Source of the DNA: Gloeophyllum trabeum ATCC 11539
Lineage: Eukaryota > Basidiomycota > Agaricomycetes > Gloeophyllales > Gloeophyllaceae
DNA length: 64,000 bases
Reading direction: 5' to 3'
Assembly: GCF_000344685.1 (NCBI RefSeq)
Contig: NW_006920415.1
Location: 1,388,883-1,452,882, forward strand
Positions 45,521 to 56,204 of this stretch are shown piece by piece (positions within the stretch are counted from its first letter, which is position 1; every line of letters begins with the position of its first letter). Both the position numbers and the translations under genes were made by a program. The notes under the pieces are model-generated. The model was not told the origin of the DNA. It did no database searches and worked only from the letters and a program-made list of their open reading frames with translations.

Positions 45521-47851
45521 ATGTTCGCAGCATACACCGTACCTGCTCTCAGCTTCGACCCGACCGTATTCCACCCACACTATCGGCGGCAGCCAACAAG
45601 ACTCGACGCCATGTACGTCGCCGCTCTGGAGCAGGAGCGCAGGAGGCAGGAGGAAGAGGCGTACTATTACCAGGAGATAGCCAGACGCCAGGAGATAGCT
45701 AGACGACGGCGCGCGGAGAAAGAGTACCAGGAAGCCAGCCGGAGACGCGTTATGCAGATCCAGGCGCTGCACGAGCATAGACGCCGCGAGCAGCTGGAGA
45801 GGATGCGCCGGCAGCAGGAGGAAGCCGAATACACTCAGCTGTTGAGCGCTATGAAGAGAGTACAGGTAAATAGCAGTATCTTTGATTGTGGAATCGGACG
45901 GGGCGCTGATCGATGTGAATCGCAGGCTTACACACACTCGCGAGATGGATGGTATTCCAGTCAGAGGGAAGATCACGCACGCCAACATGTCCATGGAGCT
46001 CAGCAATCGCGGGAAGGTGTGTTCGTGACCCTCGGAGACCTGCTCAACTCCTTGTACGAATCTCCAACGCCCGAGTCAGCAGCTACCCAAGCGGATGTCA
46101 AGGGCAAAGGGAAAGCCAAGGAACCACTTCCGTCTACTATAGATGAGGAAGTCGATTTGGACCGTCTCACCGCGCAAATCAAGGAAGAACTCCAAGACCA
46201 ACTGTGCCGCGGGCGGGACGAGGACATGGCTGAAACTCTGCGGGACCTGGTTGACGGTATCAGCGTTCACACACGCAGCTCAGAGGCACCAGAAGAGGGA
46301 AAGCCGGCGCAAGAGAACCGGGAGGAAGGGCCTTCGAAGTCGTTGAAAGAGCGGCTCCGGGAGCGCCTGGAGATGGAGCAGGACCCGGAGATCCGACGGG
46401 ACATCCGGGACCTTCTATCGGCCCTCGCAGCTACCCAAGAGACGATGAGCGCACGTGTCAAGGGGAGGGCAAGAGAAATTGATGCTGAAGTTGGGTCGCC
46501 TACGCCCGAAGTGAAGCCACGGGGTACTCCTGCCACACCCACAACTGACAGGGAGACTGCGGCATCAACTATCCTGAAGTTCTACCGCTCCTACCGCACA
46601 CGGCTCGCCTCTTTCAAGACCATCGGCGAGATACAAGCGTCCCTCCGGTCACTCGAGGCAGCCTTCACTCTGCCTCCCCACCTCGACTTCCTCCCCTCCC
46701 CTTCCACTGAAGAATACAAGCTGGCGTACACCTCAAACAACACGGCCCTTCTGATGTACGAGCACGCGCTGAATGGATTGCTTGGCAAGCTGGACGAGGT
46801 GGAGAGCGGCGGGGATGATAAAGTCAGGGGACGGAGACGGAGCGTTGTAAGGGAGGTGGAGAGGGCGCTGGAGAGTCTCGGTGATATGGTGAAGCAGATG
46901 TGGGACGCGACACAGGTTGCCGAGGAGGAGGGGCATGAGGTGTTCACTCCGATCGTAGAGAACACTCAGGCCACAGAGCAGGATCAGCAGCCCCATTCTT
47001 CTCCCATGCAGGTTGCCGGCGAAGAGCGGGAGAAGGTGGCCGTCGCTGTCGAGGACTCTCAAAGCACCGTTGTGGCTGCAGTGCAACTCGACGAGGAGCA
47101 AGGGAAGGTGACCATTCCCATTAGAGAGGGCGATCCGACGAGTCCGGCCGAGCTTGGACCCCAGATTGATGTGCCAGGGGAGCCAGCTATCGTGACAGAG
47201 CACGCAGAGGTATCACAAGCAGACCATGGTGCTGGGGATCACTCCGCAAAGTCTGCGCCGGACACCGTGGCGTCCGATGGAGGCGAAGTCTCCGAGACTA
47301 AGACAGACGGACCGTCTGGTACCCTGCTCGACGGCCCTGAAGAAAGCGTGCAGCCTCCCACTGACAGCGAAGACCAGCCTCCGAGCACACAGGATGAACC
47401 CGAGCTCGAAAGGTCTTCCCAGGAGTCCGAAGACGTTCAATACGCGCTTGAAACATTGGATGGCGTCCCCCACGCCGAAGTCGCCAGTCAACAAAAGAAA
47501 CTGGAACCGGCGGATGCTCAACCGCCGTCGACGGCTTCCGAAAAGCCCGTCGAGAACACGCCGACCGCGGCGATGTCGATCCAACCCAGCAGTAGACCGG
47601 AGACAAGGGAGAACTCTGCGCAGACTGAGGAGGACGTGGCAGTCGCTCCTATCGCATCTGCCGCAGCCTCGACTGAACAAGGTGCCGGGAACTTCGATAC
47701 GGATGCACAGGTGGACACGTTCTTGCTACCCGCCCGGAAGGCAGAGTCAGACTCGACCACTGGTATTGAGTCGGACAGTGATGATATGGTAGTTGTGAAG
47801 GAAGATAAGGACCGAGATGAGAGCAGCGAATGGTCGGAGGTGGAGGGGTAG
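45521..47851 (+). CDS. BAG-domain co-chaperone-like protein, second copy
   Basis: Exons 45521-45865 and 45926-47851 (756 aa). The 60-nt intron is stop-free and a multiple of three, so an unspliced form of 776 aa is also possible. Residues 1-30 are aromatic and Pro-rich (MFAAYTVPALSFDPTVFHPH), then about residues 35-110 form an Arg/Glu/Gln coiled coil. After the intron GVFVTLGDLLNSLYES is notable. An IQ-like segment (ASTILKFYRSYRTRLASFKT) precedes a BAG-like helical region: NNTALLMYEHALNGLLGKLD, then GRRRSVVREVERALESLGDM. The rest is an acidic disordered tail ending in EWSEVEG. Layout and order match the gene at 7.7-10.0 kb, so the two are paralogs. The predicted role is as an Hsp70 nucleotide-exchange cofactor. 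The ATG at 45521 is chosen because it follows the TATA box and aligns with the paralog. Confidence 0.85.
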   Translation: MFAAYTVPALSFDPTVFHPHYRRQPTRLDAMYVAALEQERRRQEEEAYYYQEIARRQEIARRRRAEKEYQEASRRRVMQIQALHEHRRREQLERMRRQQEEAEYTQLLSAMKRVQVNSSIFDCGIGRGADRCESQAYTHSRDGWYSSQREDHARQHVHGAQQSREGVFVTLGDLLNSLYESPTPESAATQADVKGKGKAKEPLPSTIDEEVDLDRLTAQIKEELQDQLCRGRDEDMAETLRDLVDGISVHTRSSEAPEEGKPAQENREEGPSKSLKERLRERLEMEQDPEIRRDIRDLLSALAATQETMSARVKGRAREIDAEVGSPTPEVKPRGTPATPTTDRETAASTILKFYRSYRTRLASFKTIGEIQASLRSLEAAFTLPPHLDFLPSPSTEEYKLAYTSNNTALLMYEHALNGLLGKLDEVESGGDDKVRGRRRSVVREVERALESLGDMVKQMWDATQVAEEEGHEVFTPIVENTQATEQDQQPHSSPMQVAGEEREKVAVAVEDSQSTVVAAVQLDEEQGKVTIPIREGDPTSPAELGPQIDVPGEPAIVTEHAEVSQADHGAGDHSAKSAPDTVASDGGEVSETKTDGPSGTLLDGPEESVQPPTDSEDQPPSTQDEPELERSSQESEDVQYALETLDGVPHAEVASQQKKLEPADAQPPSTASEKPVENTPTAAMSIQPSSRPETRENSAQTEEDVAVAPIASAAASTEQGAGNFDTDAQVDTFLLPARKAESDSTTGIESDSDDMVVVKEDKDRDESSEWSEVEG

Positions 47852-48785
47852 GCATAATTCGTGGGCAGGAGTGGCAGGTTCCGGCAGGATATTGATGTAC
47901 ATATTTCCTCCCAGTCGATAATGGCACTGCGTGAGCATTTGCAGAGGACTGTAGGATACATGAATCGGTATGCCTTGTACATCCACGTGCACCGGTCGAG
48001 TTGCGAGTGAATTCTGCATTGCGCAGCACGGTGTTACGCATATGTGATAGGGCTCGATAACACTTGGAAGTTAGTGGTGCGAGTATGGAAACGTCGACGA
48101 TCACGGCAACCACAATGCCTTGCCTTGACGACTGCAGACGACGTACCCATTCCCAGCTTCGTCTCACTAGACAGTGCTTGCTGGGGTACCTCGCTGCGTT
48201 GCGGAACCACTGTGGGAAGCTCGCTAACACCGGGATGTCAGGGCCTAGCCTAGCTGTTAATTCTCTGGAATCTGTAGCGAGCAAGTCGAGGTGGAGAGAC
48301 GGTGACTGATCCGATTGTAGGATGATGGGCCTTAAGTCGACGCAAGCTGCCGCAGGTGGGGAAGAAGTACCTCTCAGCCTCTCGTCGCCAATACTTTGAC
48401 GAAACCAACGGCGGTTCAATCAGCTTGCCAGAAGACGGGAACACCCCAGGCAGCTCCAGGGCGCAGCTGCTGCGATCAAGCATATCGAAGATGTCGCGGG
48501 ATCGGGATAAATGGTCACTTGTCACACTGAGCCCGTCCAACCTTCCTCCAGATAATAATAACATAGTAGCACAAACTATAATCCAACGAAAGCAAAACAA
48601 CCCACCCGACGTACAGATACAGCATTTGAATAATAAAAAGTTATAGAACAACCACGGCAGTGGTCAAGGCGAACCCTAGTGACGGTAACTTGGACTCGAA
48701 AGCACCGTGGGACGAAAGGAGTGAACGGGCTGCCTCTAGCAGATCCAAGAGCGTGCGAGAAACAGATGAAGAGCATCTATCATGA
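47852..48785. other. Intergenic region between convergent genes
   Basis: Downstream of the BAG gene (plus) and of KRE6/SKN1 (minus). It holds only short frames and an A-rich stretch near 48620-48650. No gene recognised. Confidence 0.45.
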
Positions 48786-51508
48786 TCAGCACTGGTCAAT
48801 CAGACTATTCTTCGGGAAGGACTGCCCAAAGTCATCGGTCCACGTGGTAAGGTTAGGGTTAGTATACTGTGCATGGGAAAACGGCGATCAGTATCCCCGT
48901 AATGGACCCTACGATGAACGAGCTTACAGCCTCCATGAACCTGTCGACAATGTCAGATTTCCTGCAGTGGGGCATTTAGAGAGAAGGCACTCACGCATTG
49001 ATATAACTCTGCGTCGGGAAATCCTCCGGATCACACCCGACGTTGATCTTGTCCTTCGGCTGGTAGACCCGGATCCAGTCGACCTTCATCGTCACCGGCC
49101 AGGGCATATTCTCCACATCGACAGTACCGGTGAAGGACGTGGACATCCCCAGGTTGATGATCATGTACTGTGTTCGCGGCGCAGTTGAGTTTAGAGGCAT
49201 TGGCAACGAGGGAAGAACGGTATACCATGGGCTCCTGCGGGATGGGCCGCGCGGAGATTTGCGTCTCGGGGTTGGCGCCCACTCCGCCTACCTCCAGCGT
49301 CCATGCCTCTTTATCGTCTGTGATCCATGTTATATACTACCGTGGCGCTCGATGTCAATTGATTCCTTCCGCGAAACGATGCACTCACGGCGTCATCGAA
49401 GCCTACGACACTATCATCAATACGCTCTCCGATGGGAGATGTGAAGAACCCTTACCAGGCTTGTACTCAAACCCATAAGTAGAAAAACAGTCACCATTGC
49501 CTTCATAGCACTCCTGATCTATATAATACAACAGCGTCCCCAAAGGCGTTCAGAGCACCGGATAACACTTCAATATGACGACATACTTGTTTGCGTGATC
49601 GCGGACGTAGCCTGCTGATATATCCCGCCCCCGTACGTATTCTGAATTGTGATCGTCTTGTCCACAACCTTGAAATTGTCCGAGGTGTTCTGCCACTTGT
49701 AGTTCGCATCGAAAGGCTATTTCGATAACTCCAGTTAGAATACATCCAAAAGTAGCAGTGAGACAACGAACTTACCGCCCACTGGCACGATTGCGACACC
49801 TGCCCTACCGACGGCGCACCATCAAAAAGCGGCCCAATCTAGAGTCGCACACTCCATCAATACCCAGTCCATTCCGCCTGACTACAAGTAACTCACCTGT
49901 GCCTCAAACATATCGATCTCGGGCGCGCTCCTACCCACGTACGTGTTGTCCGAGTGCATCGGGCCGGGGTGTGTCTCTCCGGGGCATGTACACCTTGACA
50001 GCTTCTGCCCCGGGAGGTACGAGAGTGGGCCGGGCTTCGTCGGGTCGACAGTGCTGATTGCGGGGGGCACGCCGTTGATTGACTGGTTCTTGACCGTGCC
50101 GACATCGCACGCGTCGTAAGAGTACGGCCACTGACGGGATCAGATAGGTATAAAAAGTTCAAAAGCGAGGGAGGAATAGTACGCACCATGCCCTCCAAGC
50201 TGGCCCCGTATCCAGCCCTCCCTACGCACCGTCAGAATGCTTACCGCGCTGTGACTGATCCTGGATCCAGAGGAACTTACCTAAGTTTCCCATAGTCCAT
50301 ATTGCCGGCCACAGTCCAATCACGTTGTTGACCCCGGGCAGACTGACGGAGGCCTCGAACCGCCCGCCCGTGAAACAAAACTTGTTCCACGTAGACATCA
50401 TCCCGCCCATATAATCCATGCCCTTGATCTTGTGCGGCTTGAGCGTGACGTGCAGCGCACCGTCCTTCGTGGTGATCGCGTCGGGGTGATACCACTCCAT
50501 GTCTCCCGTCTGTCCAGCACATCCATTGGCGTCTGGTGGTGTTTGAAGCAAAAAACAAGAATTCCCGGCTTACCTGCCAGTAATGCAGATCAACCGCCTC
50601 CCAATACGGATCGTCCCCAGGGAAGAACGTCCGCCCGTCCACATTGAACTCGTCGCTAAATACTAGCGTCCATTCGCTCCCGTCGCGCAGCGCGGTTTTT
50701 GTGTACGACTCCTTGGGTGTGTCGAGATCTATAAGGCCCCAGTTGCCCGACATGCTCGGAACCTTTTATCGCCATTGGTCGTGAGCGGAAATGACGGGGA
50801 AACGGAAGGGTCGAAGGGACGTACCTGGCCGGTGGCGTTGGTCCGAAATAGGCCGTTGAGGTTGTGCGTCGTGAAATAGGTGGTGATTGGATACCCCGCG
50901 CTGGGAGAAAAATTCCCGCCGTCAATCAGTTCATTAGCACACCCGCCCACTCCCATACTCCAACGCAAGAAAGCCACACTTACAACAGTGCAATTAGCCC
51001 GAGCGCCAACAGCGCCAAACACCCCAAATTTACTATTCCCCGCCCAGTAAACAGCGTCCCGCCGCGATCCCAGGAGTGGTCCCGTCTTGGGTCGGGGTTG
51101 TGCAGGAAGTCGTCCGGCTCGGGCTGGTTGGAGAAGAGGTGTGCGCCCCAGACGTTCGGGTCCGAGTGCGAGTGGAAGGTGTCGACGAAGCGGGCGGTGC
51201 CGGAGCGTTCTTTCTCATCAGTGACGGCGCTGTATGATGAGTGATTCTGCGTTGGCATCGCGCAAGACAGCGTAGAACATGATAAGAGCGGGAGCAGAGT
51301 CAATTATAAGAAACCCTACCAGGGAAGTGGTGCTAGACATGCTCCTGAGCGAGCGGGGCCCCTGGGCGAATGTAGGACGAGGATCAGGTCTGTCTGAGCG
51401 CGGAGAAGCAGGCGGAAGGAGGGAAGCTGTGGACGACGAGAAGTCCTGCGGGTCCCCCTCTGGCCTCCTCTGGAAATTTAGTGGGCGGACTGGTAGTGTG
51501 CCCGCCAT
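48786..51508 (-). CDS. SKN1: Beta-1,6-glucan synthesis protein, KRE6/SKN1 family (GH16 fold)
   Basis: Fifteen exons close exactly in frame (620 aa): 51508-51320, 51246-50984, 50900-50825, 50762-50574, 50509-50281, 50221-50187, 50130-49897, 49838-49776, 49716-49587, 49518-49456, 49402-49389 (14 nt), 49336-49226, 49167-48995, 48940-48928 (13 nt) and 48866-48786. The cytosolic N-terminus is followed by a type II signal anchor (VNLGCLALLALGLIALLFAG) near residues 130-150. The lumenal GH16-like domain includes LVFSDEFNVDGRTFFPGDDP, GLWPAIWTMGNLG, the catalytic-type EIDMFEAQ motif, ECYEGNGDCFSTYGFEYKPG and VDWIRVYQPKD. The C-terminus is EAYTNPNLTTWTDDFGQSFP then KNSLIDQC. Members act in the secretory pathway and are needed for cell-wall beta-1,6-glucan. 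Confidence 0.94.
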
Positions 51509-52201
51509 GTTCGGATTCAAGTTGCAAGCGGTGGGTTTCAAGGAATGTCAGGACAGAAAGAGTGTTCGAATTGTCGTCTCAGAATCAGGGTCAAAGTAGG
51601 GGGGTATCGAAGTCGATCCAGTCGCAACGAAAGCACCGAGTGGTGTGCACCAGTGATTAGTGCTAATCGTTGGACGGGCGACGAGAGGGGTATCTCATGC
51701 GGGACGGATTTCGGTGGCGGTCATTGAGGCCGTACGGGAATTCGAGGTTTGATTGGCGGTTGGCCATGGTGCGAACGCTGCCGTGTTGTTGATCATGATC
51801 ACGCGAGCATCATTACAATCGCGACCGGGACCAATCAAACCGCGTTGATGGCGTCGTGTCGGCCGTACACGGCGATGAATATGCTCGGTGTAAGCAGCGC
51901 AGACGAATCGTCGGTGTGCAAATATTCGTCTGCGCGGCGGCTGCCCACGGTGTACGATGTGCCCACCGTCGATGTTGGATCTCGGTACAATGACAAACTC
52001 GGGTTGAGGAGCAGCACAATTTCAGGTCCTGGTTGTCTCCAATGGTTGTCTCCAATGAGAGGTCTAGGGATGCCCCAACATGATAGTGATGATCGTCAAA
52101 ACCTGTATGTCTAGATTTGACGCGGTAAGCGTGATCTAGGTGCGATTATGTAATAAAAGCATACCATAGAGGGAAGTAGCAGAGGATGAATGATCTATGT
52201 C
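51509..52201. other. Upstream region of KRE6/SKN1
   Basis: Promoter side of the minus-strand gene, followed by short frames only. The last bases, CTCCAGCT (52202-52209), belong to the target-site duplication of the neighbouring transposon. Confidence 0.45.
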
Positions 52202-52339
52202 CTCCAGCTTAGTGTAAGGGGTAATAGGTCGGAGCCTTACTTCACCGAGTAAATTAACAGTCGCGGTCTGGGGGGGCTAATTTACCCTGCGTAATTCACG
52301 GTTAATTAACCAGAGCGGGGACGGGGCAAAGCCCCGGGC

Positions 52340-52745
52340 TAAAGAGCTATTTGGCGTCAATTAACGCATGAATTAGGTATATTTTACCGGGAAATCAACC
52401 GTCAAATAGATCATTTCGGTATGCTACCACTTATCCCATTCCAGCGGCGTGTCATCCATAACCGCATCATCCGACACATCTCTATCGCTGTCCACGGTCT
52501 CTATGGAGGGGCCCTGTGGAGTGTCAGAGAGGACATCGTGCAGGCGCGACAAAAAAAAGGCCACTAGAAATTGGCCGAAGCTTTTAGTTACCGGTCGGGC
52601 AGCCACAGGCCTGCTATAGCTATACCGACACATTTCTCAATGAAGTACATATAGCGTATGGGTAGTCTAATGTAAGAGCGTACAGACATAACTGCAGTAG
52701 GCACAGGGAGGCGCTAGGGATACAGACAGGACAAGGGGACCTCTT
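52340..52745. repeat. Left copy of 406-bp gap-flanking duplication
   Basis: Reads the same as 53143-53548 as far as I compared it, ending exactly at the N run. Probably the same DNA assembled at two contig ends. Confidence 0.85.
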
Positions 52746-53142
52746 NNNNNNNNNNNNNNNNNNNNNNNNNNNNNNNNNNNNNNNNNNNNNNNNNNNNNNN
52801 NNNNNNNNNNNNNNNNNNNNNNNNNNNNNNNNNNNNNNNNNNNNNNNNNNNNNNNNNNNNNNNNNNNNNNNNNNNNNNNNNNNNNNNNNNNNNNNNNNNN
52901 NNNNNNNNNNNNNNNNNNNNNNNNNNNNNNNNNNNNNNNNNNNNNNNNNNNNNNNNNNNNNNNNNNNNNNNNNNNNNNNNNNNNNNNNNNNNNNNNNNNN
53001 NNNNNNNNNNNNNNNNNNNNNNNNNNNNNNNNNNNNNNNNNNNNNNNNNNNNNNNNNNNNNNNNNNNNNNNNNNNNNNNNNNNNNNNNNNNNNNNNNNNN
53101 NNNNNNNNNNNNNNNNNNNNNNNNNNNNNNNNNNNNNNNNNN
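52746..53142. other. Assembly gap (397 N)
   Basis: Unknown bases between identical 406-bp flanks within the hAT-like element. As with the other gap in this window, the flank identity suggests an unresolved overlap rather than missing DNA. Confidence 0.9.
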
Positions 53143-53548
53143 TAAAGAGCTATTTGGCGTCAATTAACGCATGAATTAGGTATATTTTACCGGGAAATCA
53201 ACCGTCAAATAGATCATTTCGGTATGCTACCACTTATCCCATTCCAGCGGCGTGTCATCCATAACCGCATCATCCGACACATCTCTATCGCTGTCCACGG
53301 TCTCTATGGAGGGGCCCTGTGGAGTGTCAGAGAGGACATCGTGCAGGCGCGACAAAAAAAAGGCCACTAGAAATTGGCCGAAGCTTTTAGTTACCGGTCG
53401 GGCAGCCACAGGCCTGCTATAGCTATACCGACACATTTCTCAATGAAGTACATATAGCGTATGGGTAGTCTAATGTAAGAGCGTACAGACATAACTGCAG
53501 TAGGCACAGGGAGGCGCTAGGGATACAGACAGGACAAGGGGACCTCTT
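53143..53548. repeat. Right copy of 406-bp gap-flanking duplication
   Basis: Twin of 52340-52745, starting directly after the N run. Confidence 0.85.
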
Positions 53549-53691
53549 CTCCGAGGTTTACCCTATTTCACCCTGATTCACCGGGTGAATCTCAGGTTCG
53601 CCACAACCTCTGGTTAATTTACGGTGAATTACAGCCTGTTAATTAACTCGGTTAATTACCGCCGCCTATTACCCCGTACACTACTCCAGCT

Positions 53692-56204
53692 TCGAACTCG
53701 TTTCGAGATCCAAAACACCCACTTTAGAATTCACCTCGTGGAACAGAGCAGCCATACAAGAGGGATGAGAGACGAAGCACACTGGACCTTTCATAGCCAA
53801 GTATTGTCTAAGGAAAATGTGGTGGTAAATATTAAGGCACCCATACTTCAACCTGCAGACAGCCTGCCAGTGAGTTTGGCTCTGGAAACTCACAATAGAC
53901 TTGATTGAGTCACTTTGGAGTCACTCAGACTTCACAGGATCTTGGACAATTGATACAGTCATGATTCGTAGGTGAGGCTCTTCGCGCAGACGGCCGCTGA
54001 GTCCTGATACACCATTCATAGTGCTTGGGCGTCGAGGACTCGAGCGTAACAGTAAGGATGGCAAGATACAACCAGGGGCAAATTCCAAGAGTATAAGACC
54101 CGCCCTTTTACGCTCGTCGCTGCGCACAAGGCCCCAAGACCGCCGTACCCGCGTCACTGATCGTGCGCGGATCCTCGACTATATTAAGCGCACGAGGGTA
54201 TATTTACATGTTCTGAGGAGTCGTCATGGGACGAATATATTCCCCTGTGGGTTATTTCTCCCAAAGGATAAATCTCCACATTGTCCTCACGATTGCCATG
54301 CCCTCCATCGGATATCTGGCGGCAAGGCAGTCTATGATTGCCCGGACGCCGCATCGTTCCTCAACACAAGCAAAAAGAAAGAGAAAAAAATACACTTCCC
54401 TATGAGTGGCAAGTCCTATTAACCTTCTCCACGTTTCACTTACGCCGCTGAGTGAACCAAGGACACCTTTCGCTGCAGCGTCAGCGGAGCTACGACATCT
54501 CGCCTCATGGATCACCGAGGACTCCGACATCGCAAGCGTACTGCAGGTCAGAAACCTAATATGCTGTATAGCTTCACTAGGGCAGGTGATGGGCGGCTGA
54601 AACGACCTATGGCAGACTTAAGTTTCAAGCACACGCCATCTCGTCGTCAATAACAACATAAAACCTCACGCACTGCTTACCGCAGTTCAGAGACCGCAAT
54701 GCGACGGTTTGACTCACTATTTATCCCGATCCATATTGAGTGCTGTCGCATAGCATAGCGATGAGAAACATCACTTTACCCATCTGCAGCCCTGAACGCC
54801 GAGCGGCGATCCAGTGCGCACTGAACAATCGTAGGGGGTGGAGTCGAAGTTTCAGCCGCCAAACGTGAAGTATGTATGGCAGCTCACAGAAATAAACCAA
54901 GTACGCAAGCCACCATCGTAGCGCCGCCTGGATACTCATGTTGGCCCAAGATCCGAAGCGACGGGGCGGTCGGGATAGTGATGGATAAACTGATAGGCAT
55001 ACCTACCTTCACTGCAGCGCCGTGGGTGCTGGTGGTCATATCGGCTCCAATTCACAGCAAATGCGAAACGATGGCGCTGCCGACCGTCGCGCTGCTTTAG
55101 GAAAGTCACCTTGGTCGCCGTCGTGGTAGACATACACGGAGACGACGAGCGAGCCGCGGAACTCGCACCAGATACATGCTGGGCAATGACTTCACTTGTC
55201 AGTGAACGGCGGTCCATGGCACCACACATGAGAGTGCCACATCAGCGCTCAGCGGAGATGTTGGAAAGCTGGGTCTGAACGATAAGACACGCACTTTGGG
55301 ATGACTTCCACTGCACAGAGACGACATACCGACAATCACCTATTTCGACTGAGATGCGTTAGGGCAGGCGGCCCACAATATCTCGCCATAGTAGAGTACT
55401 CGTCATGAAAACGCTGACCGGGGGGCGGAGGACCCACAGAGACAAATTGAGGAAGCGGAGGTCATATCTCCGGCTTCAGCCTCGGAGCACCTGGATGCTT
55501 TTGGAACGCAACAAACATCCACCAAGACCGGATCAATAGGAGGCTTTGGACATCGCAACCAGAGCAGATCTGAACCTTGCAGCCCCCAGACAGCGGGCGC
55601 AGAATGTCATATCTCAGGAATTCACCCTGCCAACGCCCAGCCCAGCGACAGCTACGGAAACACTGCTCGACATTTCAATGCTCTCAACTAGAGACTACTC
55701 AACGTCGAACATCGGGGAAACCTAGCAGGACGTCAGCAGATGGGGAGCTCGGAAGAGTGCGCAGGAACATACTGGATTGATGGCGACTACCTACCCCCAA
55801 ATCTTTATCATCTAAGGAATAGAGACGACTGGGTTGGACATGGAGGGAGGTACATCCTTACCCCACATCAAATACATCCATTAATAATACAAAACATGAT
55901 GGAACGAAAGCAAGCGCAGAGCAACAACGACACAGAGCGATCAGAATACAGCAACGCGAGAACATGGCCCATCAGGGGTATGTTGTAATAAAAGTGATCG
56001 GTGCAAGAGCAAGCAGGACCTCTTGCAGGGCTGGCCGCGATATCAGATATGCAGAGTCCTGCGACAGGCATTGCGAGGGCTCTAGTCTAGCTGAGAGCCG
56101 GTACCACTGGACGTTATTGACGAAAGTCCCTGAAGCTACCTTGAAGCCCCACGTCAAGCTATTGTGAATACGGACGACACAAACACACTCACCTCATCGC
56201 AATT
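53692..56204. other. About 2.5 kb without a convincing gene
   Basis: Short frames on both strands (up to 133 codons at 54021-54422) lack motifs or splice-consistent continuation. No tRNA or repeat was recognised. Confidence 0.45.

Larger units (their letters stand above)
52202..53691. mobile_element. hAT-like DNA transposon (interrupted by an assembly gap)
   Basis: The element proper spans 52210-53683. Its termini are inverted repeats: the left end begins TAGTGTAAGGGGTAATAGG and the right end, read inward, begins TAGTGTACGGGGTAATAGG. Subterminal inverted blocks (TAATTCACGGTTAATTAACC versus its relative on the right) extend the symmetry. The insertion is flanked by CTCCAGCT at 52202-52209 and 53684-53691, an 8-bp target-site duplication. 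An 8-bp duplication plus a TAGTG-type end is typical of the hAT superfamily. If the N gap and one duplicated flank are artefacts, the element is only about 671 bp and non-autonomous. A minus-strand frame of 69 codons ending in DDTPLEWDKW (52633-52424) could be the end of a lost transposase but is not recognised. Confidence 0.75.

Noticed and set aside
52424..52633. 69-codon minus-strand frame ending in DTPLEWDKW as a transposase
   Set aside because: No transposase motif is visible in it; it is mentioned only within the hAT-like element.
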